Of a stretch of 64,000 bases of DNA, positions 16,794-25,928 are shown piece after piece. A program made the position numbers and the translations under genes. Origin of the DNA: Azotobacter chroococcum (lineage in GTDB: Bacteria > Pseudomonadota > Gammaproteobacteria > Pseudomonadales > Pseudomonadaceae); contig NZ_SMMU01000001.1 of NCBI RefSeq assembly GCF_004339665.1, forward strand, positions 334,192 to 398,191. Direction: 5' to 3'. Under the pieces are notes generated by a model. It was not told where the DNA came from, did not search any database, and saw nothing but the letters and a program-made list of their open reading frames with translations. The stretch's first letter is position 1; each line of letters begins with the position of its first letter.

Positions 16794-17857
16794 GAAGACT
16801 CCTTGCATGTAGGAGCAGATTCATCTGCGATCATCTTCACCCGGTCGCGAATGAATTCGCTCCTACCGGGACGCACCGGATCGGCCAGCGCCCGGGCCAG
16901 CCGCTGCCAGCCGGCCTCGTCCGCCGGCAGGCCGAAGCGCAGGCTGGCGGGCGTCTCGAACAGGCGCACGAGGATGCCGCGACGGGCGAGAAAGTCGTGT
17001 AGCTGCACGGCTTCGGGCGTGCGGACCCACTGGAACAGCGCGGTGCCGCCGTCCGGCGTCAGCCCGTGCGCATCCAGCATCTCGGCCAGCCGCTGCCCTG
17101 CCGCCTGCAGCTGGCCGGCGCGTCGTTCACGCGCCACGCCACTGGCCGGCCCCAGCGCTTGCCGGCCCAGCGCTCGCGCCGGGCCGCTGACCGTCCAGGG
17201 TCCGAGGCGCTCGTGCAGCCGCGCCAGCAGCGCCGCCTCGGCCAGCACGAAGCCCAGGCGGACGCCGGCCAGGCCGAAGAACTTGCCGAACGAGCGCAGC
17301 ACGACCAGCCCCGGCCGCTGGCTATGGACCGCCAGGCTGTATTCGGGCGTGCAGTCCATGAAGGCCTCGTCGACCAGCAGGCAGCCGCCGCGCCGGGCCA
17401 GCCGCGCCTGCCAGTCGAGCAGCCGGGACGGCTCGAAGCGCTCGCCGGTGGGGTTGTTGGGGTTGGCCAGCACCAGAACGTCGAGTTCGTCGAGACGCGC
17501 CTCGATCTCCCCGCCAGCCAGAGGGATCAGCCGATGGCCGGCCCGTTGCCAGGCCAGGGCGTGCTCGGCGTAGCTCGGCGCCAGCACGCCGACCCGCGCC
17601 GGTGCGAATAGCTGGGGCAGCGCCTGGATCGCCGCCTGGCTGCCGGCCACCGGCAAGGCGTGGACGGCGCCGTAGCAGGCGCAGGCGGCCTCGGCCAGGC
17701 CGTCGTCCTCTTCCGGCAGGAGCGCCCAGGCGTCGAGCGGGATGGGCGGCACGGGCCAGGGCTCGGGGGCGATGCCGGTGGACAGGTCGAGCCAGTCGCT
17801 CAGAGGAATCCCGTAGCGCTGCGCCGCGGCGCGCAGGCGGCCGCCGTGCTCAAGCAT
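16781..17857 (-). CDS. cobC: L-threonine-O-3-phosphate decarboxylase, C-terminally extended
   Basis: A 358-residue PLP enzyme (CobD of Salmonella, CobC of P. denitrificans) making (R)-1-aminopropan-2-ol phosphate for the nucleotide loop. The PLP lysine lies in [15 protein letters not shown] and the cofactor region shows NPNNPTGE. The start at MLEHGGRL overlaps cbiB by 8 bp. The family domain ends near residue 328. The last 30 residues (from [10 protein letters not shown]) are encoded by a palindromic repeat at 16809-16866 and read into the start of cobQ. The extension is unlikely to be functional but lengthens translational coupling. Confidence 0.9.
   Translation of the reverse strand: MLEHGGRLRAAAQRYGIPLSDWLDLSTGIAPEPWPVPPIPLDAWALLPEEDDGLAEAACACYGAVHALPVAGSQAAIQALPQLFAPARVGVLAPSYAEHALAWQRAGHRLIPLAGGEIEARLDELDVLVLANPNNPTGERFEPSRLLDWQARLARRGGCLLVDEAFMDCTPEYSLAVHSQRPGLVVLRSFGKFFGLAGVRLGFVLAEAALLARLHERLGPWTVSGPARALGRQALGPASGVARERRAGQLQAAGQRLAEMLDAHGLTPDGGTALFQWVRTPEAVQLHDFLARRGILVRLFETPASLRFGLPADEAGWQRLARALADPVRPGRSEFIRDRVKMIADESAPTCKESSWPL
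16809..16866. repeat. 58-bp palindromic repeat inside a coding 3' end
   Basis: GTAGGAGC at one end and GCTCCTAC at the other, with inner GATTCATC/GAATGAATTC segments. This GTAGGAGCGAATTCATTCGC style is a common dispersed repeat in pseudomonads (recalled). It supplies the codons of the last 25 or so residues of the decarboxylase. Confidence 0.7.
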
Positions 17858-18758
17858 GCAGCCAGTCTCCGAGCAGGACGAGCGCCAGCCAGAGCAGCAC
17901 GCCATGCTGGAGCAGGCGCCAAGCCGCGGCGATGGTCCCGGCATCGGCCGGGCCGCCGGCGCCGAGGGTCGGGCGCTCGTGCCGCGCGCCGTGGTAGACC
18001 GCCGCGCCGCCCAGCTCGACGCCCAGCGCGCCGGCGCCGGCGGCCATCACCGGGCCGGCGTTGGGGCTGTCCCACAGCGGCGCCTGATGGCGCCAGCAGG
18101 CCAGGGCGAGGCGCGTCTTGCCGAGCAGCGCGTAGGTCAGCGCGGCGAGGCGCGCCGGGACATAGTTGAGGGCATCGTCGATCCGCGCCGCGGCCCAGCC
18201 GAAGCGCTCGAAGCGCGGCGTGCGGTAGCCCCACATGGCGTCCAGGGTGTTGGCCAGCCGGTGCAGCACCACCCCCGGCGCGCCGGCCACGGCGAACCAG
18301 AACAGCGCGGCGAACACCGCGTCGCTGCCGTTCTCCAGCAGCGACTCGCTGGCGGCGCGGGCCACGCCGCCGGCATCCAGCGCCGAGGTGTCGCGGCTGA
18401 CCAGCCGGCCCACGCCACGGCGCGCCGCCTCCAGATCGCCGCGCTGCAGCGCCTCCAGTACCGGCCGGGCGTGTTCGCCCAGGCTGCGCAGACCGAGCGC
18501 GGCGTAGAGGGCAAAGATCGCCAGCAGCTCGCCGACCAGCGGCAGTTGCGCCAGCAGGCCGGCAAGCAGGGTCGGGGGCAGCACCGCCAGGGCCCAGGCG
18601 AGCAGGCCGTCGAGGCGGCGGCCGCGCTCCGCCGCGTTGAAGCGGCTCTCCAGCCAGTCGGCCAGTCGACCGAAGCCGACCAGCGGATGGCAGCGCCGCG
18701 GCTCGCCGAAGACCGCATCCAGCGCCACGCCGGCGAGCAGGCTCAATCCCAGGCTCAT
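17850..18758 (-). CDS. cbiB: Adenosylcobinamide-phosphate synthase
   Basis: A 302-residue inner-membrane protein joining aminopropanol phosphate to adenosylcobyric acid. It starts [20 protein letters not shown], followed by [34 protein letters not shown], and [10 protein letters not shown], all CbiB/CobD signatures. Four or so membrane helices. It overlaps bluB by four bases and the decarboxylase by eight, so supply of aminopropanol and its attachment are coupled. CobD in the P. denitrificans scheme. Confidence 0.93.
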   Translation of the reverse strand: MSLGLSLLAGVALDAVFGEPRRCHPLVGFGRLADWLESRFNAAERGRRLDGLLAWALAVLPPTLLAGLLAQLPLVGELLAIFALYAALGLRSLGEHARPVLEALQRGDLEAARRGVGRLVSRDTSALDAGGVARAASESLLENGSDAVFAALFWFAVAGAPGVVLHRLANTLDAMWGYRTPRFERFGWAAARIDDALNYVPARLAALTYALLGKTRLALACWRHQAPLWDSPNAGPVMAAGAGALGVELGGAAVYHGARHERPTLGAGGPADAGTIAAAWRLLQHGVLLWLALVLLGDWLHA

Positions 18759-19405
18759 GGACGCACGCCCCAGCGGTTCTCGAAGAGCATCTCGGCCAGC
18801 GGCCTCTCCTCGGCCCAGCCCTGCTCCACCAGCATCGGCCGCGGATAGAAGCCCTCCACCGGGCCGAGGCAGAGCAGCGCCACCGGCTCGGCGCCAGGCG
18901 GCAGGCCGAGCAGCTCGCCGAGCGCCCGCGGCTCGAACAGCGACACCCAGCCCATGCCCAGGCCTTCGGCACGGGCCGCCAGCCAGAGGTTCTGGATGGC
19001 GCAGGACAGCGAAGCCAGATCCATCTGCGGCAGGGTGCGGCGGCCGAAGACGTGCGCCTCGCGGCCGTCCATCAAGGCGCCGACCAGCAGCTCGGCACAG
19101 TCGCCGATGCCCTCGACCTTGAGGCGCATGAACTCGTCGGCGCGCTCGCCGAGGGCCTCGGCGGTGCGCACCCGCTCGGCTTCCACCAGATCCTTGATGC
19201 GCTGGCGCAAATCGGCGTCACTGATGCGGATAAAGCGCCAAGGCTGCATCAGGCCGACGCTGGGCGCTTGGTGCGCGGCGTTGAGCAGGCGCGCCAGCAG
19301 CTCCGGCGCCACGCTGCCGCCACTGAAATGGCGCATGTCGCGGCGTTCGGCGATGGCGCGGTAGACCGCGGCGCGCTCGGCGTCGCTGAAGGCGTGGGGG
19401 TTCAT
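18755..19405 (-). CDS. bluB: 5,6-dimethylbenzimidazole synthase
   Basis: A 216-residue flavin-destructase of the nitroreductase fold that splits FMNH2 with O2 to give the lower ligand of B12. Typical segments: RRDMRHF near residue 22, [17 protein letters not shown], and [10 protein letters not shown]. Its presence shows aerobic ligand synthesis. It overlaps cbiB by ATGA and sits 27 bp after the cobyrinate diamide synthase gene. Confidence 0.93.
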   Translation of the reverse strand: MNPHAFSDAERAAVYRAIAERRDMRHFSGGSVAPELLARLLNAAHQAPSVGLMQPWRFIRISDADLRQRIKDLVEAERVRTAEALGERADEFMRLKVEGIGDCAELLVGALMDGREAHVFGRRTLPQMDLASLSCAIQNLWLAARAEGLGMGWVSLFEPRALGELLGLPPGAEPVALLCLGPVEGFYPRPMLVEQGWAEERPLAEMLFENRWGVRP

Positions 19406-19432
19406 CGCAATTCCCGTGGGTTCACCCGCGCC

Positions 19433-20725
19433 TCAGGGCCGCAGCAGCGCGGCCGCCGCCTGCGGCGCCGAGGGCAGGTAGAAATGGATGTAGCTGGCGG
19501 TCAGCCGCCCGCGGCGGTAGACCGCCTCGGCGGTGCGCCGGTAGTTGGGGCATTCGCCGTGGGCGACGGGCGTCAGCGCGCAGGCCAGGGTGGAATGGTG
19601 GTAGCTGTGCCCGCGCAGGCGCGCGCCGTCCAGCTCGACCTCCTGCAGCGCCAGGGCGGCCAGCTTCGGCTGCATCCAGGCCTCGCCGGGCAGCAGGCCG
19701 AGCATCGCCGCGCGCCGGCCGTCGAGGTCGGTCAGCGCGTCGAGCAGGTAGAGCATGCCGCCGCACTCGGCGAGGATCGGCCTGCCGGCCTCATGGTGGG
19801 CTCGGATCGCCGCGCGCAGCGGCGCATTGCCGGCCAGCCGGTCCAGGTGCAGTTCGGGATAGCCGCCCGGCAGATAGAGACTGTCGACCGCCGGCAGCGC
19901 GGCATCGTCCAGCGGCGAGAAGAACGCCAGCTCGGCGCCGAGCCGCTCGAGCAGCTCCAGGTTGGCCTGGTAGAGGAAGGCGAAGGCGGCGTCGCGCGCC
20001 ACGCCGATGCGTACCCCGGCCAGCAGCGGCCCGGGCACCGCCTGTGCGGGCGCGGCGAAGGCCACCGGCGGCGGTAGGTCGGTGCCGGCGCTGGCGGCCA
20101 GGGCCGCGGCGGCGGCGTCCAGGCGGGCGTCGAGATCGGCCAGCTCCGCGGCCTGGACCAGCCCCAGGTGGCGGCTCGGCAGCTCGATCTCGGCGCTGCG
20201 CGGCAGCGCGCCGTACCAGGGCAAGTGCGCCGGCAGGCTGTCACGGAGGATCTCGCCGTGACGGGTGCTGCCGACCCGGTTGGCCAGCACCCCGGCGAAC
20301 GGCAGGTCGGTCTGGAAAGTGGCCAGGCCATGGGCGACGGCGGCGAAGGTCTGCGCCATGGCCGCGGAGTCGATCACCGCCAGCACCGGCACGCCGAAGC
20401 GCCGCGCCAGGTCGGCGGCGGACGGCGCGCCGTCGAACAGGCCCATCACCCCCTCGATGAGGATCAGGTCGGCCTCCCCGGCCGCCTCCCAGAGCAGGCG
20501 CCGCGAGTCGGCCTCGCCGACCATCCACAGGTCGAGCTGGTGCACCGGCGCGCCGCAGGCGCGGGCGAGGATCATCGGGTCGAGAAAATCGGGGCCGCAC
20601 TTGAACACCCGCACGCGCCGGCCCCGGTTGACGTGATGGCGGGCCAGGGCGGCGGTGACGGTGGTCTTGCCCTGGCCGGAGGCCGGGGCGGCGATCAGCA
20701 GGGCCGGGCAGTGGCGCTCGTTCAT
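19433..20725 (-). CDS. cobB: Cobyrinic acid a,c-diamide synthase
   Basis: A 430-residue glutamine-dependent ATP enzyme amidating the a and c carboxylates. N-terminal P-loop APASGQGKT (14-22), then the GATase domain with Cys in ILAECGGMLYL and a His in the GHSYHHS segment. Start MNERHCPAL; a 31-residue upstream extension is encoded by the palindromic repeat and rejected. CbiA in the Salmonella scheme; not the sirtuin CobB. Confidence 0.93.
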   Translation of the reverse strand: MNERHCPALLIAAPASGQGKTTVTAALARHHVNRGRRVRVFKCGPDFLDPMILARACGAPVHQLDLWMVGEADSRRLLWEAAGEADLILIEGVMGLFDGAPSAADLARRFGVPVLAVIDSAAMAQTFAAVAHGLATFQTDLPFAGVLANRVGSTRHGEILRDSLPAHLPWYGALPRSAEIELPSRHLGLVQAAELADLDARLDAAAAALAASAGTDLPPPVAFAAPAQAVPGPLLAGVRIGVARDAAFAFLYQANLELLERLGAELAFFSPLDDAALPAVDSLYLPGGYPELHLDRLAGNAPLRAAIRAHHEAGRPILAECGGMLYLLDALTDLDGRRAAMLGLLPGEAWMQPKLAALALQEVELDGARLRGHSYHHSTLACALTPVAHGECPNYRRTAEAVYRRGRLTASYIHFYLPSAPQAAAALLRP

Positions 20726-20775
20726 TGGAGCCTCCCGACGCCCGGGACCACGAACGAATCCGCGCCTGCATGGCA

Positions 20776-20842
20776 TAGGGCGGGTGAAACCCGCCGGGTT
20801 CGATGGGATCTTCGCCATGCCTGGCGGGTTTCACCCGCCCTA
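20776..20842. repeat. 67-bp palindromic repeat, copy 2
   Basis: Perfect 20-bp arms (TAGGGCGGGTGAAACCCGCC and complement), with an inner segment clearly related to copy 1 at 15248 (GGGTTCG...GCCATG). It separates cobO from cobB. Confidence 0.8.
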
Positions 20843-20870
20843 CGCGAGCCGTATGCATCCACTCGCCGCA

Positions 20871-21482
20871 TCAGAACTCGATCCCCTTCTGCGCCTTCAC
20901 CCCGGCCTGGAAGGCGTGCTTGACCAGGGTCATCTCGGTCACGGTGTCGGCCGCCTCGATCAGTCCGGGCGGCGCGCCGCGGCCGGTCACCACCACATGC
21001 TGGTGCAGTGGCCGCGCCTGGATGTCGGCGAGCAGCGGCTCCAGCTCCAGGTAGCCGTACTTCAGGGCGATGTTCAGCTCGTCGAGCAGCACCAGGTCGA
21101 TCGACGGATCGTCGAGCAGCTCGCGGGCCACCACCCAGGCCTCGCAGGCCTTGTCGATGTCGCGCTGGCGGTCCTGGGTCTCCCAGGTGAAGCCCTCGCC
21201 CATCACGTGGTAACGCACCTGCTCGGGAAAGCGCCGGAAGAAGGCCTCCTCGCCGGTGCTGGCGGCACCCTTGATGAACTGCACCACGCCGACCCGCAGG
21301 CCATGGCCGAGCGCGCGGGCGACCATGCCGAAGGCCGCGCTGCTCTTGCCCTTGCCGTTTCCGGTGTGCACCAGCAAGAGGCCGTGCTCGTCGGTGGCCT
21401 GGGCGATCTTCCCGTCGACCACCGCCTTCTTGCGCTGCATGCGCGCCTTGTGGCGCGCGTCCCGTTCCGGCGACTCGCTCAT
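20871..21482 (-). CDS. cobO: Corrinoid adenosyltransferase
   Basis: A 203-residue CobO/BtuR enzyme that transfers the adenosyl group of ATP to Co(I). P-loop GNGKGKSSAAFG at about 41-52, then VQFIKGAASTGEE and LLDELNIALKYGYL. It overlaps the BtuM-like gene by four bases, coupling adenosylation with import. Confidence 0.94.
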   Translation of the reverse strand: MSESPERDARHKARMQRKKAVVDGKIAQATDEHGLLLVHTGNGKGKSSAAFGMVARALGHGLRVGVVQFIKGAASTGEEAFFRRFPEQVRYHVMGEGFTWETQDRQRDIDKACEAWVVARELLDDPSIDLVLLDELNIALKYGYLELEPLLADIQARPLHQHVVVTGRGAPPGLIEAADTVTEMTLVKHAFQAGVKAQKGIEF

Positions 21483-22063
21483 CCGCGGGCTTCCTGCGCC
21501 CGCTGGGCCTTGAGGCGGGCGGCGAAGCCGGCGTAGAGCGCCGCGGCGAGGCCCACGTAGAGCGCCAGGTTGGCCAGGTTGCGCGGATAGTGGACGAGCA
21601 CGCGCTGCACGAACTCGGCGAACGCCGGCTCCGGGTAGCGGCCGGAGAAGAAGTAGAAGCCACCCCCGGAGAACAGGTAGCCGACGAAGGCGCTGCAGAT
21701 CACCGCCAGGCAGAGCACGGCCAGGCTGTCCAGCCGGTCCAGACTATCGCGCTGCAGCACGGCGAAGATCCGTCCGCCCAGCCACAGCGAGCCGTAGGCC
21801 GGAACCAGCAGCCAGTAGGCCGGCGACAGGCACCAGTCGCTCACGCCCATCCAGCCGGTGGCGACGAAATCGAGCAGCGTGGCTTCGAGGAACAGCGCCG
21901 GGAACACCCAGCGCGGGCGCAGCAGGGCGCCGGCGAGGAAGAACACCGCCCAGGAGGCGCTCGGCAGGTTGAGGGTGGCGAAGTGCTGACCGCGGGTCAT
22001 GGCCATCAGCAGGGCCAGCGCCACACCGACGACCAGCTGGCTGCGGGGGGACAGGTTGAGCAT
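21479..22063 (-). CDS. btuM: BtuM-like vitamin B12 membrane protein
   Basis: A 194-residue hydrophobic protein with about six membrane helices, located between the riboswitch-controlled btuB and cobO. BtuM proteins are solitary ECF-type S-components for B12 in Gram-negative bacteria, with a cysteine near position 80 that ligates cobalt and drives decyanation (recalled). Here Cys78 lies in SDWCLSPAY after helix 2. The size, topology, context and Cys position agree, but I cannot align it to a confirmed BtuM. Start MLNLSPRSQL; a CbtA/CbtB-type transporter is the less likely alternative. Confidence 0.65.
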   Translation of the reverse strand: MLNLSPRSQLVVGVALALLMAMTRGQHFATLNLPSASWAVFFLAGALLRPRWVFPALFLEATLLDFVATGWMGVSDWCLSPAYWLLVPAYGSLWLGGRIFAVLQRDSLDRLDSLAVLCLAVICSAFVGYLFSGGGFYFFSGRYPEPAFAEFVQRVLVHYPRNLANLALYVGLAAALYAGFAARLKAQRAQEARG

Positions 22064-22110
22064 GCTGCGTTCTCCTTGTGGATGGTTCCGGCCCGCCGGC
22101 CGGAGGCGCC

Positions 22111-23964
22111 TCACAGCGCCTGGTAACGGACGGTGAAATACACCGCCTGCCCCGGCTGGTTGTAGCCCAGGGCGGTTTCGTAATCGGCGTTCAGCAGGTT
22201 GGCGACGCGCGCCTGCAGACGCCATTCGGGGGTGATGCGGTATTCGCCGCGCAGGTCCACGGTGGCGTAGCCGGACAGTTCGTTGTCGTTGGCCACGTCG
22301 TCGTAGCGCCGGCCTTCGGCGTGCAGCGTGGCACCGACGGCGAAATCGCCGAGGCGCCGGTCCAGCTCCAGGTTGAACATCTGCGAGGCGCGACGCGGCA
22401 GCTCGTTGCCATCATTGTCGCCCGAACCGCTGTTCTCCGGCTCCAGCAGACTGTAGTTGGCGCTCCAGTCCCAGCCGAAGGTGCGGCTGCCGACCACCAG
22501 CTCGAGGCCGCGGATGCGCGCCTCGTCGATGTTCGCCGGCCCTTCGATGGAAGAATCGTAGACGATCAGATCGTCCACCTTGGTACGGTAGGCGTTCAGC
22601 GACCAGTGCCCCCAGTCGTGCGTGCCGGCCAGGCCGACCTCGACGCTGTGGGAGGTTTCCTCCTCGAGGTCGGGAATGCCGTAGAAGGGGTAGTACAGCT
22701 CGTTGAAGGTCGGCGCCTTGAAGGCGCTGCCGTAGCTGACGGTGGCGCGCAGGGCGTCGGTCAGGGCGTAGCCGTAGGCGATGTTGCCGGTCTCGTGCTG
22801 GCCGAACTGCTCGTTGTTGTCGCGGCGCAGGGAAATCTGCCAGTCGTGGCGGCCGTATTCGCCGAGGTACTGGATGAAACCACCGTTGTTCTCGCGGGAG
22901 TCCTCGTCGTAGTCGGTGCTGCCGTTGACCTCCTCGCGCTGGTAGTCGACGCCCAGGGTGAGGACGTGGCCTTCGGCCAGGGTCAGGTCGTTCTGCCAGC
23001 TGGCGCTGTCGCGGCGGCTGTCGAAGCGCGAATAGAAGCTGCCGTCCTGATAGGTGTCGGACTTGTCCTCGTTGCGCCCGGCCTGCAGGGTGACCTGCCA
23101 GAAGGCCAGCGGGCTGAAGCGGGCGCGGCCGCTGACCACGTTCTGCTCGCCGTCGGCGTTGGCGGAGAAACCGGCGGTGCTGCGGCGGTTCACCTGGTCG
23201 TAGTCGTTGTGCGACTTGGCGCGCAGGAAGGTGCCCTCCAGTTCCAGGCCGTTGTCGAAGCGCCAGCCGGCACGCAGCGCGGCCGAGTGGTTGCGGTAGC
23301 CGTCGGCGTCGTTCTCGTAGCCGCTGGTCCCGGGGCTCTTCACGTTGATGCCGTCGGTGTCCTCGCTGCTCAGGGCCAGGCTGTACCAGCCGTGGGCGTT
23401 GCCGCCGGAAACCCCGGCGCTGCCGGTGTAGGCGTCGTGGGTGCCGTAGCCGGCGGAGAAGAACGGCTTGGGCGCGCCGTCGCCGCCCTTGCGGGTGAAG
23501 ATCTGGATCACCCCGCCGATGGCCTCCGAGCCGTACAGGCTGGAGCGCGGCCCTCGGACCACCTCGATGCGCTCGATCATCTCCACCGGCAGATCCTGCC
23601 AGGCGGCGGTGCCGGTGGTCACCGAGCCGACGCGCACGCCGTCGATCAGCACCAGCACATGGTCGGACTCGGTGCCGCGCAGGTAGACGGAGGTGGACTT
23701 GCCGTGGCCGCCGTTGTTGGCGATGGACACTCCCGGCACCTGCCTGAGCAGCTCGGGCACCGACTGCGCCTGGCTGCGCTCGATGTCGTCGCGCTCGATC
23801 AGGCTCACCGCAGCGAGGCTGTCGCGCAGGGTCTGGGCACTGCGTGCGGCGGTCACCACCGTGGCGTCGAGGCTCAGGGGCTCGTCGGCCGCCTGGGCCG
23901 GGGAAAGGGAAAAAAGGCCGAGCAGCGCGGACGCCGCCGGCCCGAAACAGGGCTTGCGAATCAA
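22111..23964 (-). CDS. btuB: TonB-dependent cobalamin receptor
   Basis: A 22-stranded outer-membrane receptor of about 617 residues. Signal peptide ending SPAQA-ADEP, TonB box DATVVTA just after it, plug domain with GVSIANNGGHGKSTSVYLRG and EVVRGPRSSLYGSEAIGGVIQI, then the barrel, ending with aromatic residues. No ATG lies at the natural start: the best candidate is TTG 23964 with GGAGA upstream. The ATG at 24129 would place coding sequence inside the riboswitch and is rejected. It heads the riboswitch-controlled transcript. Confidence 0.92.
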   Translation of the reverse strand: MIRKPCFGPAASALLGLFSLSPAQAADEPLSLDATVVTAARSAQTLRDSLAAVSLIERDDIERSQAQSVPELLRQVPGVSIANNGGHGKSTSVYLRGTESDHVLVLIDGVRVGSVTTGTAAWQDLPVEMIERIEVVRGPRSSLYGSEAIGGVIQIFTRKGGDGAPKPFFSAGYGTHDAYTGSAGVSGGNAHGWYSLALSSEDTDGINVKSPGTSGYENDADGYRNHSAALRAGWRFDNGLELEGTFLRAKSHNDYDQVNRRSTAGFSANADGEQNVVSGRARFSPLAFWQVTLQAGRNEDKSDTYQDGSFYSRFDSRRDSASWQNDLTLAEGHVLTLGVDYQREEVNGSTDYDEDSRENNGGFIQYLGEYGRHDWQISLRRDNNEQFGQHETGNIAYGYALTDALRATVSYGSAFKAPTFNELYYPFYGIPDLEEETSHSVEVGLAGTHDWGHWSLNAYRTKVDDLIVYDSSIEGPANIDEARIRGLELVVGSRTFGWDWSANYSLLEPENSGSGDNDGNELPRRASQMFNLELDRRLGDFAVGATLHAEGRRYDDVANDNELSGYATVDLRGEYRITPEWRLQARVANLLNADYETALGYNQPGQAVYFTVRYQAL

Positions 23965-24064
23965 GATCGGTTCTCCGCCGCGCCACCCGCACGGCCTGAA
24001 ATCAGCGAAAGCGGGCGGGAAAGCGCTCAGGCAAAACCTGCCTGCAGCCTTCTCCGCGCCGCCA

Positions 24065-24285
24065 GAAATCGCGACAGGCCGGTCTCCGGGCTCACGAGCG
24101 AAGCGCCATGCGGCGGCTTCCGAAACCACGCCTTCCCGTGCCCATGCGGGACACAGTGGCCTTACGGCGGTTTCGCGACTCGTCTACCGTTGCGGGGGCA
24201 GCGCCGGCCTTGTGTCGCGGATCATCGCGGCACGCACCGGCTTCCCTGTTTCACCCTTCGTGCGAAGGGCACCTGAAGCGAGGCG
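24065..24285 (-). promoter_or_regulatory. Cobalamin riboswitch
   Basis: Reading the minus strand, GGGAAGCCGGTG, GCTGCCCCCGCAACGGTA, then GAGCCCGGAGACCGGCC (the B12 box region) appear in order with the expected spacing. This is the AdoCbl-responsive aptamer. It ends about 100 nt before the btuB start, so cofactor binding should switch translation or transcription of btuB and the genes behind it. Confidence 0.93.
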
Positions 24286-24370
24286 CGCAGGGTAGTGGAA
24301 ACGCCGGCCGGGCACAATGAGACGGATCGTCCGGCATCATGAGATCCGCTCATGTTGCGATAGCCGACGC

Positions 24371-25105
24371 TCAGTCCTCCAGCGCAGCCAGCAACTGCGG
24401 CAGGATGCTGCCGGCCGGGCCGTGCAGGCAGAGGTCGGCATGCCGGCTGAGCGGCGTCGGCTGCGGATTGATCTCGACCACGAAAGCGCCGCGGCGCTTG
24501 GCCGAAAACGGCAGCTCGGCGGCCGGATAGACCAGGCTGGAAGTGCCGACGCTGAAGAACAGCCCGGCCCGCAGGCCGGCCTCGCTGGCCCGGCTCAGCA
24601 CCTCGCCCGGCAGGTTCTCGCCGAACCAGACCACCGCCGGACGCAGCAGGCCGCCGCAAGCACAGTGCGGCAGGCTGTCGAGCGTCGCCGGCCAGTCGCC
24701 GCCGTCGGCCTCGCAGCGAAAGCACTTCAGCCGGTGGAGGTTGCCGTGCAGCTCCAGCGGCGCCGGGCTGCCGGCGCGCTGGTGCAGGCCGTCGACGTTC
24801 TGGGTGATCAGCGTGACCCCGGGCAGCCGCCGCTCCAGCTCGGCGATGGCCAGGTGCGCCGGGTTCGGTTCGGCGGCCAGACACTTCTCGCGGCGCCAGG
24901 CATACCACTCCCAGACGGTGCGCGGATCGGCGCGAAAGCCCTCCGGGCTGGCCAGCTCTTCCGGGCGGTAGCGCGCCCAGAGCCCGGTCTGGGCGTCGCG
25001 GAAGGTCGGGATGCCGCTCTCGGCAGACACCCCGGCGCCGGTGAAGAACACCACGCGGACGGCATCGCGCAGGCGGCGGGCGAGATCAGGAAGGGCGTCG
25101 TGCAT
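24371..25105 (-). CDS. Sirtuin with class III deacylase signature
   Basis: A 244-residue NAD-dependent protein deacylase. [15 protein letters not shown] (23-37), [12 protein letters not shown], catalytic His in ELHGN, and a four-Cys zinc site (KCFRC and HCAC). Tyr68-x-x-Arg71 (EWYAWRR) is the pair that reads acidic acyl groups in SIRT5 and E. coli CobB, so desuccinylation or demalonylation is predicted. AGGAG precedes the ATG. It follows the riboswitch region but is transcribed toward 24371, separately from btuB. Confidence 0.9.
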   Translation of the reverse strand: MHDALPDLARRLRDAVRVVFFTGAGVSAESGIPTFRDAQTGLWARYRPEELASPEGFRADPRTVWEWYAWRREKCLAAEPNPAHLAIAELERRLPGVTLITQNVDGLHQRAGSPAPLELHGNLHRLKCFRCEADGGDWPATLDSLPHCACGGLLRPAVVWFGENLPGEVLSRASEAGLRAGLFFSVGTSSLVYPAAELPFSAKRRGAFVVEINPQPTPLSRHADLCLHGPAGSILPQLLAALED

Positions 25106-25209
25106 GCTGGAACTCCTCGATGGTCGTTGGCGGCCCGCCGATCTCGACAACCGGCCAGCCCTTCGCATAGGTTGCCTTCTTACACCCACAACATGGAGCC
25201 GGTACAGGC

Positions 25210-25917
25210 ATGAAAACCGCCATCGCCATCCGCCACGTCGCCTTCGAGGATCTCGGCGTCTTCGCCCCCGTGCTGCAAGAACTGGGTTACCAGATCCGCT
25301 ATGCCGATCCCGGCGTCACGGACCCGACCGAGCTGGCCGCGCTGGACGTGGAGGCGGCCGACCTTCTGGTGGTCCTCGGCGCGCCCATCGGCGCCTACGA
25401 TGAAGCCACCTATCCCTTCCTGCTAGCGGAGCTGGAGCTGATCGGCAGGCGGCTGCGCAGCGGCAAGCCGCTGCTCGGCATCTGTCTGGGCGCCCAACTG
25501 ATCGCCCGCGTCCTGGGGGCGAAGGTCGCGCCGATGGGCGTCAAGGAAATCGGCTTCGGCGCTCTCCAGCTGACCACGGAAGGCGCCGCCGGCTGTCTCG
25601 GCGCACTGGGCGACGGCGGCACCGTGCTGCACTGGCATGGCGACATGTTCCAGCTGCCGCCGGGCGCTACCCTCCTCGCCCGCACCGAGATCTGCCCGAA
25701 CCAGGCGTTCATGCTCGGCAATGCCGTGCTGGGCCTGCAGTTCCACCTCGAAGCCGATCCCGCGCGGATCGAGCAGTGGCTGATCGGCCATGCCGCGGAG
25801 CTGTCCGCCAGCGGGATCGATCCGGTGACGATCCGCCGGCAGGCGAAGGACGTGGGGGAAGAGCTGCGCCAGCGCGGACAGCAGGTGCTGCGCGACTGGC
25901 TCGCTGGACTGGCCTGA
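25210..25917 (+). CDS. Class I glutamine amidotransferase-like protein
   Basis: A 235-residue stand-alone GATase domain. The nucleophile Cys lies in GICLGAQL (about residue 94), the His in LQFHLE, and a C-terminal Glu follows. This type is annotated as GMP synthase-like amidotransferase in pseudomonads; its amide acceptor is unknown. It starts 104 bp from the divergent sirtuin gene and ends 11 bp from the convergent NlpC gene. Confidence 0.85.
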   Translation: MKTAIAIRHVAFEDLGVFAPVLQELGYQIRYADPGVTDPTELAALDVEAADLLVVLGAPIGAYDEATYPFLLAELELIGRRLRSGKPLLGICLGAQLIARVLGAKVAPMGVKEIGFGALQLTTEGAAGCLGALGDGGTVLHWHGDMFQLPPGATLLARTEICPNQAFMLGNAVLGLQFHLEADPARIEQWLIGHAAELSASGIDPVTIRRQAKDVGEELRQRGQQVLRDWLAGLA

Positions 25918-25928
25918 CGGCCCGTCCG

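Noticed and set aside
23965-24129. A longer btuB start at ATG 24129
   Set aside because: It would translate through the cobalamin aptamer and put 55 odd residues before a normal signal peptide.
22078-24276. A 732-residue open frame opposite btuB
   Set aside because: Antisense shadow of a confirmed receptor gene; it also runs across the riboswitch.
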